Positions 21,529-30,582 are shown, counted from the stretch's first letter. The stretch: DNA of 64,000 bases from DATAUD01 sp036501665 (GCA_036501665.1 DASXZW010000117.1:77132-141131); one strand, 5' to 3'. Notes: generated from the sequence alone by a model not told the origin. Numbers and translations: made by a program.

Positions 21529-22719
21529 TCAAGCAACGATGTCTGACACGCGTCCGGCCCCAATCGTTCGACCGCCTTCGCGAATCGCGAAGCGTTGTCC
21601 TTTTTCCATGGCGACGGGCGCGATCAATTCAATGTCCACCGGGACGTTGTCTCCAGGCATGACCATTTCAGTGCCCTTGGGCAATTCAACGGTGCCGGTC
21701 ACGTCTGTCGTGCGGAAATAGAACTGCGGACGATACTTGGTGAAAAACGGCGTGTGCCGCCCACCCTCGTCTTTGGACAGAACATAAACTTCCGCCTTGA
21801 ACTTGGTATGAGGGGTAATTGAACCGGGTTTCGCCAGCACCATTCCGCGCTCCACTTCGTCTTTCTTGGTGCCGCGCAACAGAACGCCGACGTTGTCGCC
21901 CGCGCTCGCCTTGTCGAGGAGCTTGCGGAACATTTCAATGTCCGTGGCAACCGTTTTGCGAGTGTCCTTGAGTCCGACGATTTCAACATCCGACATCTTG
22001 TTCAATTCGCCGCGTTCAACACGTCCGGTAACGACCGTGCCGCGACCTTCAATGTTGAATACGTCTTCAATGCACATCAGGAACGGCTTGTCGATTTCGC
22101 GCGTCGGCAGCGGGATGAAAGTGTCAATGGCGTTCAACAATTCTTCGATCGCCTTGTTTCCTTCAGGTGTGCCCGCAAGCGCCGCAGTCGCGCTGCCACG
22201 GATGACCGGGGTCTTGTCGCCGGGGAATTGATACTTGTTGAGCAGGTCGCGGATTTCCATATCCACGAGGTCGAGCAATTCAGTGTCATCCACCAAATCA
22301 ACCTTGTTCAGGAAAACAACGACGGCCGGGACACCGACCTGACGAGCCAAAAGAATGTGCTCGCGGGTCTGCGGCATTGGGCCGTCCGCCGCGCTAACGA
22401 CGAGGATCGCGCCGTCCATCTGCGCCGCGCCGGTGATCATGTTTTTCACATAATCAGCGTGGCCAGGACAATCGACGTGAGCGTAGTGACGTTGGGGGGA
22501 CTCATATTCGACGTGCGATACTGCAATGGTGACCGTCTTGGTCGCGTCGCGCACGGTGCCGCCCTTGGTGATGTCAGCGTAACTGATCGGTTTCGCCATT
22601 CCCTTCTTGGCTTGGACTTCGACGATCGCGGCAGTGAGGGTGGACTTGCCGTGGTCAACGTGGCCAATCGTACCGACGTTAACGTGGGGTTTAGTGCGTT
22701 GAAAGGCTTCTTTTGCCAT
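21529..22719 (-). CDS. tuf: Elongation factor Tu
   Basis: 396 residues. The GTPase P loop GHVDHGKST (about 19-27), DCPGHADY, and NKVD (guanine specificity) are intact; domains 2 and 3 follow. EF-Tu-GTP delivers aminoacyl-tRNA to the ribosomal A site. It lies 64 bases downstream of tRNA-Thr and upstream of tRNA-Trp, a conserved arrangement. Confidence 0.99.
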   Translation of the reverse strand: MAKEAFQRTKPHVNVGTIGHVDHGKSTLTAAIVEVQAKKGMAKPISYADITKGGTVRDATKTVTIAVSHVEYESPQRHYAHVDCPGHADYVKNMITGAAQMDGAILVVSAADGPMPQTREHILLARQVGVPAVVVFLNKVDLVDDTELLDLVDMEIRDLLNKYQFPGDKTPVIRGSATAALAGTPEGNKAIEELLNAIDTFIPLPTREIDKPFLMCIEDVFNIEGRGTVVTGRVERGELNKMSDVEIVGLKDTRKTVATDIEMFRKLLDKASAGDNVGVLLRGTKKDEVERGMVLAKPGSITPHTKFKAEVYVLSKDEGGRHTPFFTKYRPQFYFRTTDVTGTVELPKGTEMVMPGDNVPVDIELIAPVAMEKGQRFAIREGGRTIGAGRVSDIVA

Positions 22720-22783
22720 AGGCTTCTGTCTTTTATTTTCTTGTTACGCTCTGACTCGATTCAATATAAACATCAATATTATC

Positions 22784-22859
22784 TGGAGCCCATGATCAGG
22801 ATCGAACTGATGACCTCGTCCTTACCAAGGACGTGCTCTGCCAACTGAGCTACATGGGC
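22784..22859 (-). tRNA. tRNA-Thr (anticodon GGT)
   Basis: Minus strand, 76 bases with encoded CCA. Acceptor GCCCATG pairs with CATGGGC; the anticodon stem GTCCT/AGGAC flanks the loop TGGTA with anticodon GGT; T arm contains AGTTCGATCCT. First gene of the tuf operon. Confidence 0.96.
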
Positions 22860-22993
22860 AAAAGCCAAATACTACAAACATGTCCTGACCGTGCAAAACG
22901 ACAAAATTCCATTACCCCTGACTTCCCTCACTTTCGCGAGAGTGCCTCGGGGCTAATGGTGTTCTTATCTTCTAGCCCGATAACTTGTTTCTA

Positions 22994-23022
22994 AGACTAC
23001 GGGCAGAGAAATAAGCTGTCAA
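22994..23022 (-). promoter_or_regulatory. Candidate sigma70 promoter of the tRNA-Thr/tuf/rpoBC block
   Basis: On the minus strand a perfect -35 box TTGACA (23022-23017) is followed after 17 bases by TAGTCT (22999-22994), a weak -10. Transcription would begin near 22987 and give a leader of about 130 bases containing a hairpin at 22915-22952 (CCCC/GGGG outer pair, CACT/AGTG inner pair). Nothing else is apparent in the 347 non-coding bases from 22860 to 23206. Confidence 0.45.
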
Positions 23023-23206
23023 CGCCTTTTTGTAACATTTTTCAAACTATTTAACAAAAGCGGCTTAATTTGGTATTTTTCACGTAAGCCACTGATTTTC
23101 AGTTAAATAGAGAAAGCTCTGGAACCTGAACGGTTTATTAATAATTTAAGGCGTGCAGCAAGGCAAACGTAAGCTTAAGAGATCAGCGGCGTTTGATGCC
23201 GTTAAT

Positions 23207-23659
23207 TTAAGAAATTATCCAATTCTCTTTCCAAATCCCCAAATATTGCTCCAAACCCAACACAAGAGGAGCCATTTTCTGCCAATCCAAGTCAAAAGAA
23301 TAAGCATTACGGAAAACGTGACGGAACCGAAGGTATTCATTCAACCTGTTGTGAAGTTCCTCCGAAATTAGGGCGGGACGGTTTGCTGCAGGACTTTTCA
23401 TGCGGAGCAAGAGCTGGCGATGCCCGGCTTCACCGCGCACCGGTTCTCCATCCAACTCCACCGCCACACGTTTGAAGATATTTTCCACGCCTGTGTAAAA
23501 TGAATGGAGCGTGGCTGCCAGCGCGGATAACTCGATTTCGTTCGGGGTTGTGTCGCGAGATTTAGCGAGGAGTCCTTGAATGCCGGAAAGCAGTCGGCTC
23601 AACTGCTCGCGTTCTGTCGCCTGCTGCTTGCCGAATTTATCCCACCCGGACGAGTTCAT
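23207..23659 (-). CDS. HepT-like HEPN-domain protein
   Basis: 150 residues from ATG 23659; a TTG at 23707 would add 16 residues. All-helical protein with the C-terminal signature FRHVFRNAYSFDLDW, a form of the HEPN RNase motif in which the position usually held by His in R-x4-H-x-Y is Asn. HepT-type proteins are RNase toxins, neutralised when the partner nucleotidyltransferase AMPylates the motif tyrosine. Its start overlaps the end of the partner gene at 23637-23918, so the two form one operon. Confidence 0.75.
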   Translation of the reverse strand: MNSSGWDKFGKQQATEREQLSRLLSGIQGLLAKSRDTTPNEIELSALAATLHSFYTGVENIFKRVAVELDGEPVRGEAGHRQLLLRMKSPAANRPALISEELHNRLNEYLRFRHVFRNAYSFDLDWQKMAPLVLGLEQYLGIWKENWIIS

Positions 23660-23918
23660 TCTCCGTGCGGAGGTATCGGGTGAACGGAGTGTCCTTGTCC
23701 AAGTCAATCAAATCCACCGAATGACCGACCAAATCACTGACTCGTGCCCCCATGCGATAGAAGATCGAGGGAGGCAGTCCAGAAACTGCCAGATCAAGGT
23801 CAGCACCAATCTCGCCTGTCCCTCTTGCAACGGATCCAAAAACGTAAACCTCCAAAGCGCCTGCGCTCTTAAGTTCAGCGGCGGCGCGTTTCACTAAAAT
23901 GTTAATCTCCGTGCTCAC
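23637..23918 (-). CDS. MntA-like minimal nucleotidyltransferase antitoxin
   Basis: 93 residues, GTG start at 23918. The motif GSVARGTGEIGADLDLAV carries the GS and DxD residues of polymerase-beta-type minimal nucleotidyltransferases. In characterised MntA-HepT systems this enzyme transfers AMP groups onto the HEPN toxin tyrosine. A third conserved acidic residue is plausible in SVDLIDLD. First gene of the pair; no other antitoxin nearby. Confidence 0.8.
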   Translation of the reverse strand: MSTEINILVKRAAAELKSAGALEVYVFGSVARGTGEIGADLDLAVSGLPPSIFYRMGARVSDLVGHSVDLIDLDKDTPFTRYLRTENELVRVG

Positions 23919-24003
23919 GATGATGCGTGAATGTGCGCTGCTTACGGCAAAAAGTCAAAAACCCCGGGAACAGCCCATTGAGAGCGCTTAAAATTCGCGC
24001 GTG

Positions 24004-24936
24004 TCAAATCTGAAAATCCGGGCGAAACCTGTCCTGCTTGTTGGTCACCCTGATATCGCTCTTCTCGTAGGTGACGAGCGAATTTGCCGGAACACTGTAA
24101 TTCAAAAACACACTTGCCCCAATCGTGCTCCCCGCCCCTACGACCGTTTCTCCCCCGACAATTGTGGCGTTGGCGTAGATTGTCACGTTATCCTCGATGG
24201 TCGGATGCCGCTTTTGCCCGCGCAACATCTGCCCTCCCGCCAGTGAGCGCGCCACCAAGCCCACCCCCTGGTAAAGTTTTACGTGACTGCCAATGACCGC
24301 CGTCTCGCCAATGACCGTCCCAGTGCCATGGTCAATAAAAAAATACGACCCGATCTGTGCCCCAGGATGCAGATCAATGCCCGTCCTTCCATGCACCCAT
24401 TCCGTCATGATGCGCGGAATCAACGGCACTCGTTGCTTATATAACTCGTGCGCCAGCCGCTGGACCGCGATGGCCTCAACAAATGGATACGCGACAATTA
24501 CCTCCTCCCTGCTCAACGCCGCCGGGTCCCCTTGAAACGCCGCTTCCGTGTCCGTTTGCAAAAGATCGCGGACACGAGGCAGGTTGCTCAAAAAATCCAG
24601 CGTCAACGAATGCGCCAGACGGCTGGTTTCGCCCTTGGTCAATTTTTCCGGCGGCGCGTATTCGAGGCTCTTATAAATTTCTCCTTCGAGGCGTTCCAAC
24701 AGGGAATCCATCAGCGTCGCAATCTCCACTTTCAACTGTGATGAATGAATCGACTTCTCATCAAAAAAACCTGGAAAGAGCAGCCGCAACGAATCGCACG
24801 TGATCGACCCGATGGCCGTCTTGGAAGGAAGATTTTTGCCGTCCAAATGATTGATCCCACCCACTCGCGCATAAGACGCGATGAGCCGATCCGTCAATTC
24901 GGTCACGGTAAGATTCACGCTCGCACTATCCGGCAA
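24004..24936 (-). CDS. cysE: Serine O-acetyltransferase (CysE-like, long form)
   Basis: Up to 310 residues; the first codon at 24936 is TTG, and a GTG at 24918 is an alternative. The C-terminal left-handed beta-helix contains the active-site region HPGAQIGSYFFIDHGTGTVI and hexapeptide repeats, ending with an acceptor-CoA loop. The enzyme makes O-acetylserine, the direct precursor of cysteine. The N-terminal helical domain is longer than in EpsC-type enzymes. It stands alone, without cysK in the window. Confidence 0.92.
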   Translation of the reverse strand: MPDSASVNLTVTELTDRLIASYARVGGINHLDGKNLPSKTAIGSITCDSLRLLFPGFFDEKSIHSSQLKVEIATLMDSLLERLEGEIYKSLEYAPPEKLTKGETSRLAHSLTLDFLSNLPRVRDLLQTDTEAAFQGDPAALSREEVIVAYPFVEAIAVQRLAHELYKQRVPLIPRIMTEWVHGRTGIDLHPGAQIGSYFFIDHGTGTVIGETAVIGSHVKLYQGVGLVARSLAGGQMLRGQKRHPTIEDNVTIYANATIVGGETVVGAGSTIGASVFLNYSVPANSLVTYEKSDIRVTNKQDRFRPDFQI

Positions 24937-25022
24937 GCCCGCCCGAAAGGCAAGCCGTCGCCGCTTTGGACTATTGCTGTAAACGCCGCAAAAGAGTTCG
25001 TTTCAGCGAATGGTGAACGACA

Positions 25023-25364
25023 ATGAAAAATGTGAATAAGTTTGTGAATAACGTCTTGCGGAATTGCTGGACAGAGGTCGGGATTTTCGTTTCAATAATG
25101 TCACTGGGAGTATGCTATTGGTGCGAATGGCAGTCGCAGCAAAATCCCGAGGTTTCACTGTCTTTAGGAATAAACCGACCCGATAAGCGTATTCATCAGC
25201 CGTTCATCGCCGAACGGCATGTAGGGAATATCCTTGCAAGGTCAAATGAAAACCGGTTAAGGCGCACAGACCATTATGGCGACAAATATAAGCATCCTCT
25301 CCCTTTCGCCAAAAGGACTGTCTCAGTTGGAATCAACCACAGCGTCATTGGAGACCGATCATAA
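25023..25364 (+). CDS. Small possible membrane protein of unknown function
   Basis: Open frame of 113 codons with one hydrophobic segment at about residues 18-34 (VGIFVSIMSLGVCYW), then polar sequence. It overlaps the next gene on the same strand by 89 bases. I do not recognise it. The 3' half may be an artefact of a shorter or decayed gene; no clear ribosome-binding site is seen. Confidence 0.3.
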   Translation: MKNVNKFVNNVLRNCWTEVGIFVSIMSLGVCYWCEWQSQQNPEVSLSLGINRPDKRIHQPFIAERHVGNILARSNENRLRRTDHYGDKYKHPLPFAKRTVSVGINHSVIGDRS

Positions 25365-25944
25365 TAACTCCATCAGATCTTCCGGACAGGAACACGCCCG
25401 CGCTTCGACAATGGATGTTGCCCAAAGCACATCCGCAGCAGTCCAGGATGGTGATTCGTTAGGCGAATTCATTCATCAATGCCTTCGCAACTACATCACT
25501 TTTGCGGATCAAAAGGCGGCTTTTGTGTTTACAGGGGTGTCAGCAATTTTGGCCTTCGTCGCCAACAAGGGCGCATTGATGCCGTTCGTGGCAAATTCAC
25601 CGGCAGCACCGTGGACGTGGCGCATAGATATTGGGGTTTTGGCAGCGTTAGCCCTTATCACTTCAGCAGGTTTCGGAATAGCTGTCATCATGCCTCGCTT
25701 TACGAAAGAAAAAATCGCGACGGGAGGTTTGATATTTTGGGAAGACATCTGCTCTCACGCCAGCGCAAAGGACTACGCCGCCGAACTCAAGGGGCTTACA
25801 AAGGCGCAAGCCGTGCATCAAGTGCAGATAAACTGTTTCGTCCTTGCGAAAATATGCAGGAAAAAATACCGCACGCTCGCTTGCGCAATCTGGTCTGCAT
25901 TGATTGGTTTGGCATTATCCGTGGCCTACATTGCCGCAGGCTAA
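25276..25944 (+). CDS. Pycsar-effector-like (PycTM) membrane protein, orphan
   Basis: 222 residues from ATG 25276; an internal ATG at 25411 is possible. The segment ITFADQKAAFVFTGVSAILA, with three predicted membrane helices (about 78-98, 114-138, 202-220) and a linker holding FWEDI...DYAAELKGL...QINCFVLAKI...KYR, follows the pattern of the Pycsar effector transmembrane family. In Pycsar defence, such proteins open a membrane after binding cCMP or cUMP made by a PycC cyclase during phage infection. No cyclase gene adjoins in the window, so a defence role is inference. Confidence 0.65.
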   Translation: MATNISILSLSPKGLSQLESTTASLETDHNNSIRSSGQEHARASTMDVAQSTSAAVQDGDSLGEFIHQCLRNYITFADQKAAFVFTGVSAILAFVANKGALMPFVANSPAAPWTWRIDIGVLAALALITSAGFGIAVIMPRFTKEKIATGGLIFWEDICSHASAKDYAAELKGLTKAQAVHQVQINCFVLAKICRKKYRTLACAIWSALIGLALSVAYIAAG

Positions 25945-26029
25945 ATCGACACCCCCCAGGCACGATCCCGGGCAATGCCCAACGTGGATTTGGTCAGCAC
26001 AAGCCACCACGATGTGTCCGCATAAAATC

Positions 26030-26338
26030 TCATTTTTTCAGCGTGGCGAGAAAAGCCGCCCCGTCGAAATTCGATTGGTCCGCATGGCCAACGGCCCGCT
26101 TTTCCGCCAGTTCAAGTGTCATTCGCGGTCGCGTGGTTGCAGCCGGGAGCGTCTTGCATTCCTGTCGCAATTGATCCACCTCTTCAGCAACCAACGCGCA
26201 GAGTTGGTGATAGGTTTCCTCCTCAGTCGCGCCATGACAGACGCCGCCCCACGGGAAAAGATCTGGACAATATCCAACGTAGAGTTGGTCGGCCTCTTCC
26301 CATCGGACAAATTTTAGATATTGATCGTGCGCTTTCAT
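26030..26338 (-). CDS. HicB-like small protein
   Basis: 102 residues. The N-terminal half (KFVRWEEADQLYVGYCPDLF, then GVCHGATEEETYHQLCALVAEEV) matches the HicB/UPF0150 fold, and the second half is a helical extension that may bind DNA or a partner. HicB proteins normally neutralise HicA toxins, but no HicA-like gene lies beside it. Convergent with the PycTM-like gene, 85 bases away. Confidence 0.6.
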   Translation of the reverse strand: MKAHDQYLKFVRWEEADQLYVGYCPDLFPWGGVCHGATEEETYHQLCALVAEEVDQLRQECKTLPAATTRPRMTLELAEKRAVGHADQSNFDGAAFLATLKK

Positions 26339-26508
26339 TTGCTTGCGTTGCGAACCTGTTTTTCCTGGTAATGCCTGGCATCGTTACCGCTTTGACCGCT
26401 CAGAATCACAGACCCGGAAAATTTCGGATGGCTAAATTTTCGGTGCGATCCTTTTCTTCCAGCTACGAGAACAAACCCTGCTTTTTCCAAGTCGGCGAAA
26501 TGACGCGG

Positions 26509-27084
26509 TCAGCCTGAGGTTGCCTGCAATTGCTTATTAGAACCCGAATCGCGCAGCGCTTCGACTAATGCCTTTGAAGTGAACGTCACTTTTTCGATTT
26601 GCCAATGGGCTTTCTTCAGGAACGTCACATGCCAGCCAAATTTAATGTCTGGCGTGACATTGTAAACCATGAAACTCCCCCGACCTGTCATCCGGCTTCC
26701 ACTGCTGAACCAGATTGCGGTTCCGTCATTCGTCGTTCGGCGGATGAATCTTTTGAAATTCGCCTCGCTGCTCTGATGGATATGTAGAGGCGAAGCATGG
26801 GAGGTCTCATAATCGTCTTGATTTGTCCCGGCGCGTCGGTAGTGGTCTTGGGAAATGACGCGATTAGGTACGAATGGAGGTAATGTGAGGTCGCAAAACT
26901 TTGAGACTCCAATTGCGCCGAGGGTTTTGCCGGAGAAGTAACACCATTTGTAATCGAAGAAGTCGCGGATCCGAATGACGTAAACTTCCTCTGGGCTATA
27001 TTCGCGAATGCAACCGGTAACCAACCACTGCGCCTGTTCGATGAACCCGGGATCATCTTCGCTTGATCGGTGGAGCGTGATCAT
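26509..27084 (-). CDS. Hypothetical protein
   Basis: 191 residues, not recognised. The sequence is rich in aromatic residues (for example DFFDYKWCYFSG near residues 42-53) with no membrane segment or signal peptide and no obvious catalytic motif; it looks like a soluble alpha/beta protein. The tail SNKQLQATSG resembles the kind of short extension produced when a gene runs into a dispersed intergenic repeat. No operon partner; upstream is tRNA-Pro. Confidence 0.5.
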   Translation of the reverse strand: MITLHRSSEDDPGFIEQAQWLVTGCIREYSPEEVYVIRIRDFFDYKWCYFSGKTLGAIGVSKFCDLTLPPFVPNRVISQDHYRRAGTNQDDYETSHASPLHIHQSSEANFKRFIRRTTNDGTAIWFSSGSRMTGRGSFMVYNVTPDIKFGWHVTFLKKAHWQIEKVTFTSKALVEALRDSGSNKQLQATSG

Positions 27085-27229
27085 GTCGTTCAGCAGTCAA
27101 TATATAACTGCCTGTTCGTATATCAAAATAGCCAAATCGACAAGGACAAATGGCCTGGCATTGGCGGTTGAATCCGCTCGCTGGATCGATCTTACCCAAT
27201 TCCCCACCTGACTCAGTTTGCTATGAAAA

Positions 27230-27306
27230 TGGTCGGGGCGGTGAGATTTGAACTCACGACCTTCTGAACCCCATTCAGACGCGCTACCAAGCTACGCTAC
27301 GCCCCG
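27230..27306 (-). tRNA. tRNA-Pro (anticodon GGG)
   Basis: Minus strand, 77 bases with encoded CCA. Acceptor CGGGGCG pairs with CGCCCCG, discriminator A. Anticodon stem TCTGA/TCAGA encloses ATGGGGT, giving anticodon GGG. T arm contains AGTTCAAATCT. Confidence 0.95.
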
Positions 27307-27428
27307 ACCCAGGCGACTTTGGCAACGCTATCCTCGCCGATTCGCGTCCGCTTTACAATATTATCTTTCGCGCGTGTCCCAATAATATGCTTCCGCGTCG
27401 CGCCGCGACCTGTTACTAAAAACCCCGC

Positions 27429-28244
27429 ATGGCTGCCAAACTCACCATCGGTTTTCTCGGAAGCGGCAAAATGGCCACCGCTCTGGCCAAGGGCATTATC
27501 TCCGCCGGACTGGTGAAGCCCGCCCGAATTCGCGCCAGCGATCCCGTTTCCGCCGCCCAAAAAGCTTTCTCGCAGGAAACAGGCGGTTCGATTTCCGATA
27601 ACAATCTCAACGTCGTTCGTTTCGCCAACGTTCTTATTCTCGCCGTCAAACCTGTCAACGTCGCATCGTTGCTTGAAGAAATCCGACCCGCGATCACGCC
27701 CGGCCATTTGCTGATCTCCATCGCGGCGGGCGTTCCCCTTGCCAAGCTCGAAGACGCGCTGCCTGCTGGCTCCCGTGTCGTTCGCGTCATGCCAAACACC
27801 CCGGCCCTCGTCGGCGCGTCGGCAAGCGCTTATGCATTGGGAAAATCAGCCACTCCCGCCGACGCCGTGTTGACACAGAAACTTCTCTCTGCGGTGGGCG
27901 TAGCTTTTCTGGTGAAGGAATATCTGCTGGACGCAGTCACCGGCCTTAGCGGCAGCGGCCCAGCTTATGTGTATGTGATGATCGAAGCGTTGAGCGATGG
28001 CGGAGTCGCCGCCGGCTTGCCCCGCGATGTCGCAACGAAGCTTGCCGCGCAAACGGTTCTTGGCAGCGCGAAAATGGTGCTCGAAACCGGCCAACATCCC
28101 GCCGCTCTCAAGGACATGGTCGCCAGCCCCGGCGGCACAACAGTCGAGGGCCTGCACGAATTGGAAAAAGGCGGGATGCGCGGCGTACTGATGAACGCAG
28201 TCCGCGCCGCGGCGGAAAAGTCGCGGAAGTTGGGGCAAGGTTAG
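27429..28244 (+). CDS. proC: Pyrroline-5-carboxylate reductase
   Basis: 271 residues. N-terminal NADPH-binding fold starts IGFLGSGKMATALAKG; the C-terminal dimerisation domain contains the signature LTGLSGSGPAYVYVMIEAL (near 170-190) and GGTTVEGLHELEKGG. It catalyses the last step of proline synthesis, using the product of proA (at 33156 in this window). Length is normal (about 270). First gene of a tightly spaced four-gene operon; hisA follows after 3 bases. Confidence 0.97.
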   Translation: MAAKLTIGFLGSGKMATALAKGIISAGLVKPARIRASDPVSAAQKAFSQETGGSISDNNLNVVRFANVLILAVKPVNVASLLEEIRPAITPGHLLISIAAGVPLAKLEDALPAGSRVVRVMPNTPALVGASASAYALGKSATPADAVLTQKLLSAVGVAFLVKEYLLDAVTGLSGSGPAYVYVMIEALSDGGVAAGLPRDVATKLAAQTVLGSAKMVLETGQHPAALKDMVASPGGTTVEGLHELEKGGMRGVLMNAVRAAAEKSRKLGQG

Positions 28245-28247
28245 GTT

Positions 28248-29015
28248 ATGTTCCGTCCGTGCATCGACCTTCACGAGGGCAAGGTCAAACAGATTGTCGG
28301 CGGCACCCTCACCACCGCGCCCGGCGATCTTCGCACCAATTTTATTTCTGACCGCCCCGCGCGTTGGTTCGCCGAACTTTATCGTCACGACAATTTGCCC
28401 GGCGGTCACGTCATCATGCTCGGCCCTGGCAACGAAGCCGCTGCGCTTGATGCCCTCCGCGCTTTCCCGGGCGGAATGCACGTCGGCGGCGGAATCAATC
28501 CCGACAACGCGGCGCGCTTTCTTGAAGCAGGCGCGTCCCACATCATCGTGACATCCTGGATTTTCCGTGACGGTGAATTGGACGAGTCCCGTCTCCGCAA
28601 ATTGTCAGAAACCGTCGGGAAAACCCGCCTCGTGCTCGATTTAAGCTGCCGCAAGCGCGACGGCGAATATTGGGTGGTGACAGATCGCTGGCAGAAATTC
28701 ACAGCGATGAAAATCGAACCCGCCACGCTGAATCGCCTCGCTGCGTCGTGCGACGAATTCCTCATCCATGCCGCCGATGTTGAGGGCCTTTGCCACGGCG
28801 TCGATTTTGAATTGGCTGGGAACCTGGCCAAATGGTCGCCGATTCCCGCCACTTACGCGGGCGGCGCAAATTCATTGCGCGACCTCGATGAGATCACTCG
28901 GATCAGCGGCGGCAGAATTCATTTGACCATCGGCTCCGCGCTCGACATTTTCGGCGGAACGGGAGTCCGATACGAGGACGTGGTCCAATTCAATCGAACG
29001 CTGGCCGCCAAATAA
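28248..29015 (+). CDS. hisA: ProFAR isomerase HisA, eukaryote-type (HIS6 family)
   Basis: 255 residues. N terminus FRPCIDLHEGKVKQIVGGTL and the later HVIMLGPGNEAAALDALRA, then MHVGGGINPDNA, match the fungal and plant HIS6 form more than the usual bacterial HisA. The Asp of the first strand (CIDLH) and the Asp in the second half (HAADVEG) are the expected general acid/base pair of the (beta/alpha)8 isomerase acting in histidine synthesis. Other his genes are not in the window. It overlaps nothing but is spaced only 3-4 bases from its neighbours. Confidence 0.88.
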   Translation: MFRPCIDLHEGKVKQIVGGTLTTAPGDLRTNFISDRPARWFAELYRHDNLPGGHVIMLGPGNEAAALDALRAFPGGMHVGGGINPDNAARFLEAGASHIIVTSWIFRDGELDESRLRKLSETVGKTRLVLDLSCRKRDGEYWVVTDRWQKFTAMKIEPATLNRLAASCDEFLIHAADVEGLCHGVDFELAGNLAKWSPIPATYAGGANSLRDLDEITRISGGRIHLTIGSALDIFGGTGVRYEDVVQFNRTLAAK

Positions 29016-29019
29016 TATT

Positions 29020-30582
29020 ATGAACTACAGAATAATTGCCTCTCTGTGCGCGTTGGTTTCGATTGTATTGACCGCGCCGATTTTCGCCGCGCCGGAAACC
29101 AACGCTCCCGGAAAATCCGCCGAGCAAGAAGCAAAGAAGGATGGCAAAGAGGGAGCGGACAAGAAGGACGCCGATAAACTTTCCGAAACCACCAATACTG
29201 TCAACATCAACGGTGTTGAAATCCAATACAAGGCCACCGCCGGCACAATCGTTGTCAAGAATGAAGAGGACAAACCGCAAGTTTCCTTCTTCTTCATCGC
29301 TTACACGCGCCTGGACACGACGAACAATCCCGGTACGCGACCGATTTCTTTCTGCTTCAACGGCGGCCCCGGCTCGTCATCCGTCTGGCTGCACATGGGA
29401 CTGCTCGGCCCGCGCCGCGTGAGCCTCAAGCCGGACGGCAGTCTCCCGCCGCCCCCGTTTGGAACTGTCAATAATGGCGAATCTTTGCTTGACGAATCCG
29501 ACCTGGTTTTCATTGATCCCGTCAGCACCGGCTTCACGCGTTCTGTCCCGATCGACGACGCCCACAAATATCATGGCGTCGATCAGGACCTGGCTTCGGT
29601 CGGCGATTTTATCCGGCTTTATGCCACGCGCTACAACCGGTGGCTGTCGCCCAAGTTTCTCATCGGTGAAAGTTACGGGACGACGCGCGCCGCCGGTTTG
29701 TCCGCATACCTGGAGAACCGCTTCGGGATGTATCTTAACGGCATTGTGCTGGTTTCTGCCGTGCTCGATTTCAGCACAATTAGTTTTGACGCTGGCAACG
29801 ATCTTCCCTACATCCTCTTTCTTCCCACAGAAACAGCGACCGCGTGGTTTCACAAGAAACTTCCCCCCGATCTTCAAGCCGACCAAAAGAAGGCTCTCGC
29901 CGAAGCCGAAGAGTTTGCAATGGGCGCATACAGCCGCGCTTTAATGCAAGGAACCAAACTCTCTGCTGACGAGCGCGCGACGACCATCAAAGAATTTGCC
30001 CGTCTCACCGGCTTGTCGGAAGATTATGTCGATCGCGCAAATTTGCGCGTTCATGCAGGCCAGTTTTTCAAGGAACTCCTTCGCAAGGAACGGCTGACCG
30101 TTGGCCGTTACGACAGCCGGATGACCGGCGTGGATTACAACGCCGTCGGTGCCACGCCTGAATATGATCCCAGTTACACTTCGGTTCTCGGACCCTTCAC
30201 TGCCGCGTTCAACGACTACGTCCGCCGCGATTTGAAATTTGAAAGCGATCTCCCCTACGAAATCCTCACCGGCAAAGTCCAGCCCTGGGACTATAGCGGC
30301 GAGCAGAACCAATACCTCGACGTCGCCGAGAACCTTCGTCGCGCCATGACGCACAATCCGTATCTTAAGGTGTTCGTCGCAAATGGTCACTACGATTTGG
30401 CCACGCCGTATCTGGCAACGCGCTACACGTTCGATCACATGGGTCTTCCGCCAGACCTTCGCTCCAACGTGACCATGGGCTATTACGACGCCGGTCACAT
30501 GATGTACGTCAACGAGCCCTCGCGCGTTGCGTTGAAAAAAGACCTGGCGACGTTCCTCCACTCTGCTTTGCCCTCGAAATGA
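29020..30582 (+). CDS. S10-family serine carboxypeptidase-like exported peptidase
   Basis: 520 residues with a signal peptide (cleavage likely after IFA near residue 23) and a Lys/Glu-rich linker to about 55. The oxyanion loop FNGGPGSSS (113-121), nucleophile GESYG with Ser 218, acid in NGHYDLATPY and His in DAGHMMY complete a serine carboxypeptidase triad. Such enzymes are common in Acidobacteria, Verrucomicrobia and Planctomycetes. It is probably periplasmic and acts on peptides. Its stop overlaps the next start by 4 bases. Confidence 0.92.
   Translation: MNYRIIASLCALVSIVLTAPIFAAPETNAPGKSAEQEAKKDGKEGADKKDADKLSETTNTVNINGVEIQYKATAGTIVVKNEEDKPQVSFFFIAYTRLDTTNNPGTRPISFCFNGGPGSSSVWLHMGLLGPRRVSLKPDGSLPPPPFGTVNNGESLLDESDLVFIDPVSTGFTRSVPIDDAHKYHGVDQDLASVGDFIRLYATRYNRWLSPKFLIGESYGTTRAAGLSAYLENRFGMYLNGIVLVSAVLDFSTISFDAGNDLPYILFLPTETATAWFHKKLPPDLQADQKKALAEAEEFAMGAYSRALMQGTKLSADERATTIKEFARLTGLSEDYVDRANLRVHAGQFFKELLRKERLTVGRYDSRMTGVDYNAVGATPEYDPSYTSVLGPFTAAFNDYVRRDLKFESDLPYEILTGKVQPWDYSGEQNQYLDVAENLRRAMTHNPYLKVFVANGHYDLATPYLATRYTFDHMGLPPDLRSNVTMGYYDAGHMMYVNEPSRVALKKDLATFLHSALPSK

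Noticed and set aside
22784..27306. Genomic island bounded by tRNA-Thr and tRNA-Pro
   Set aside because: No integrase, direct repeats of tRNA ends or transposase were seen, so a mobile island is not supported; only the clustered accessory genes are reported.
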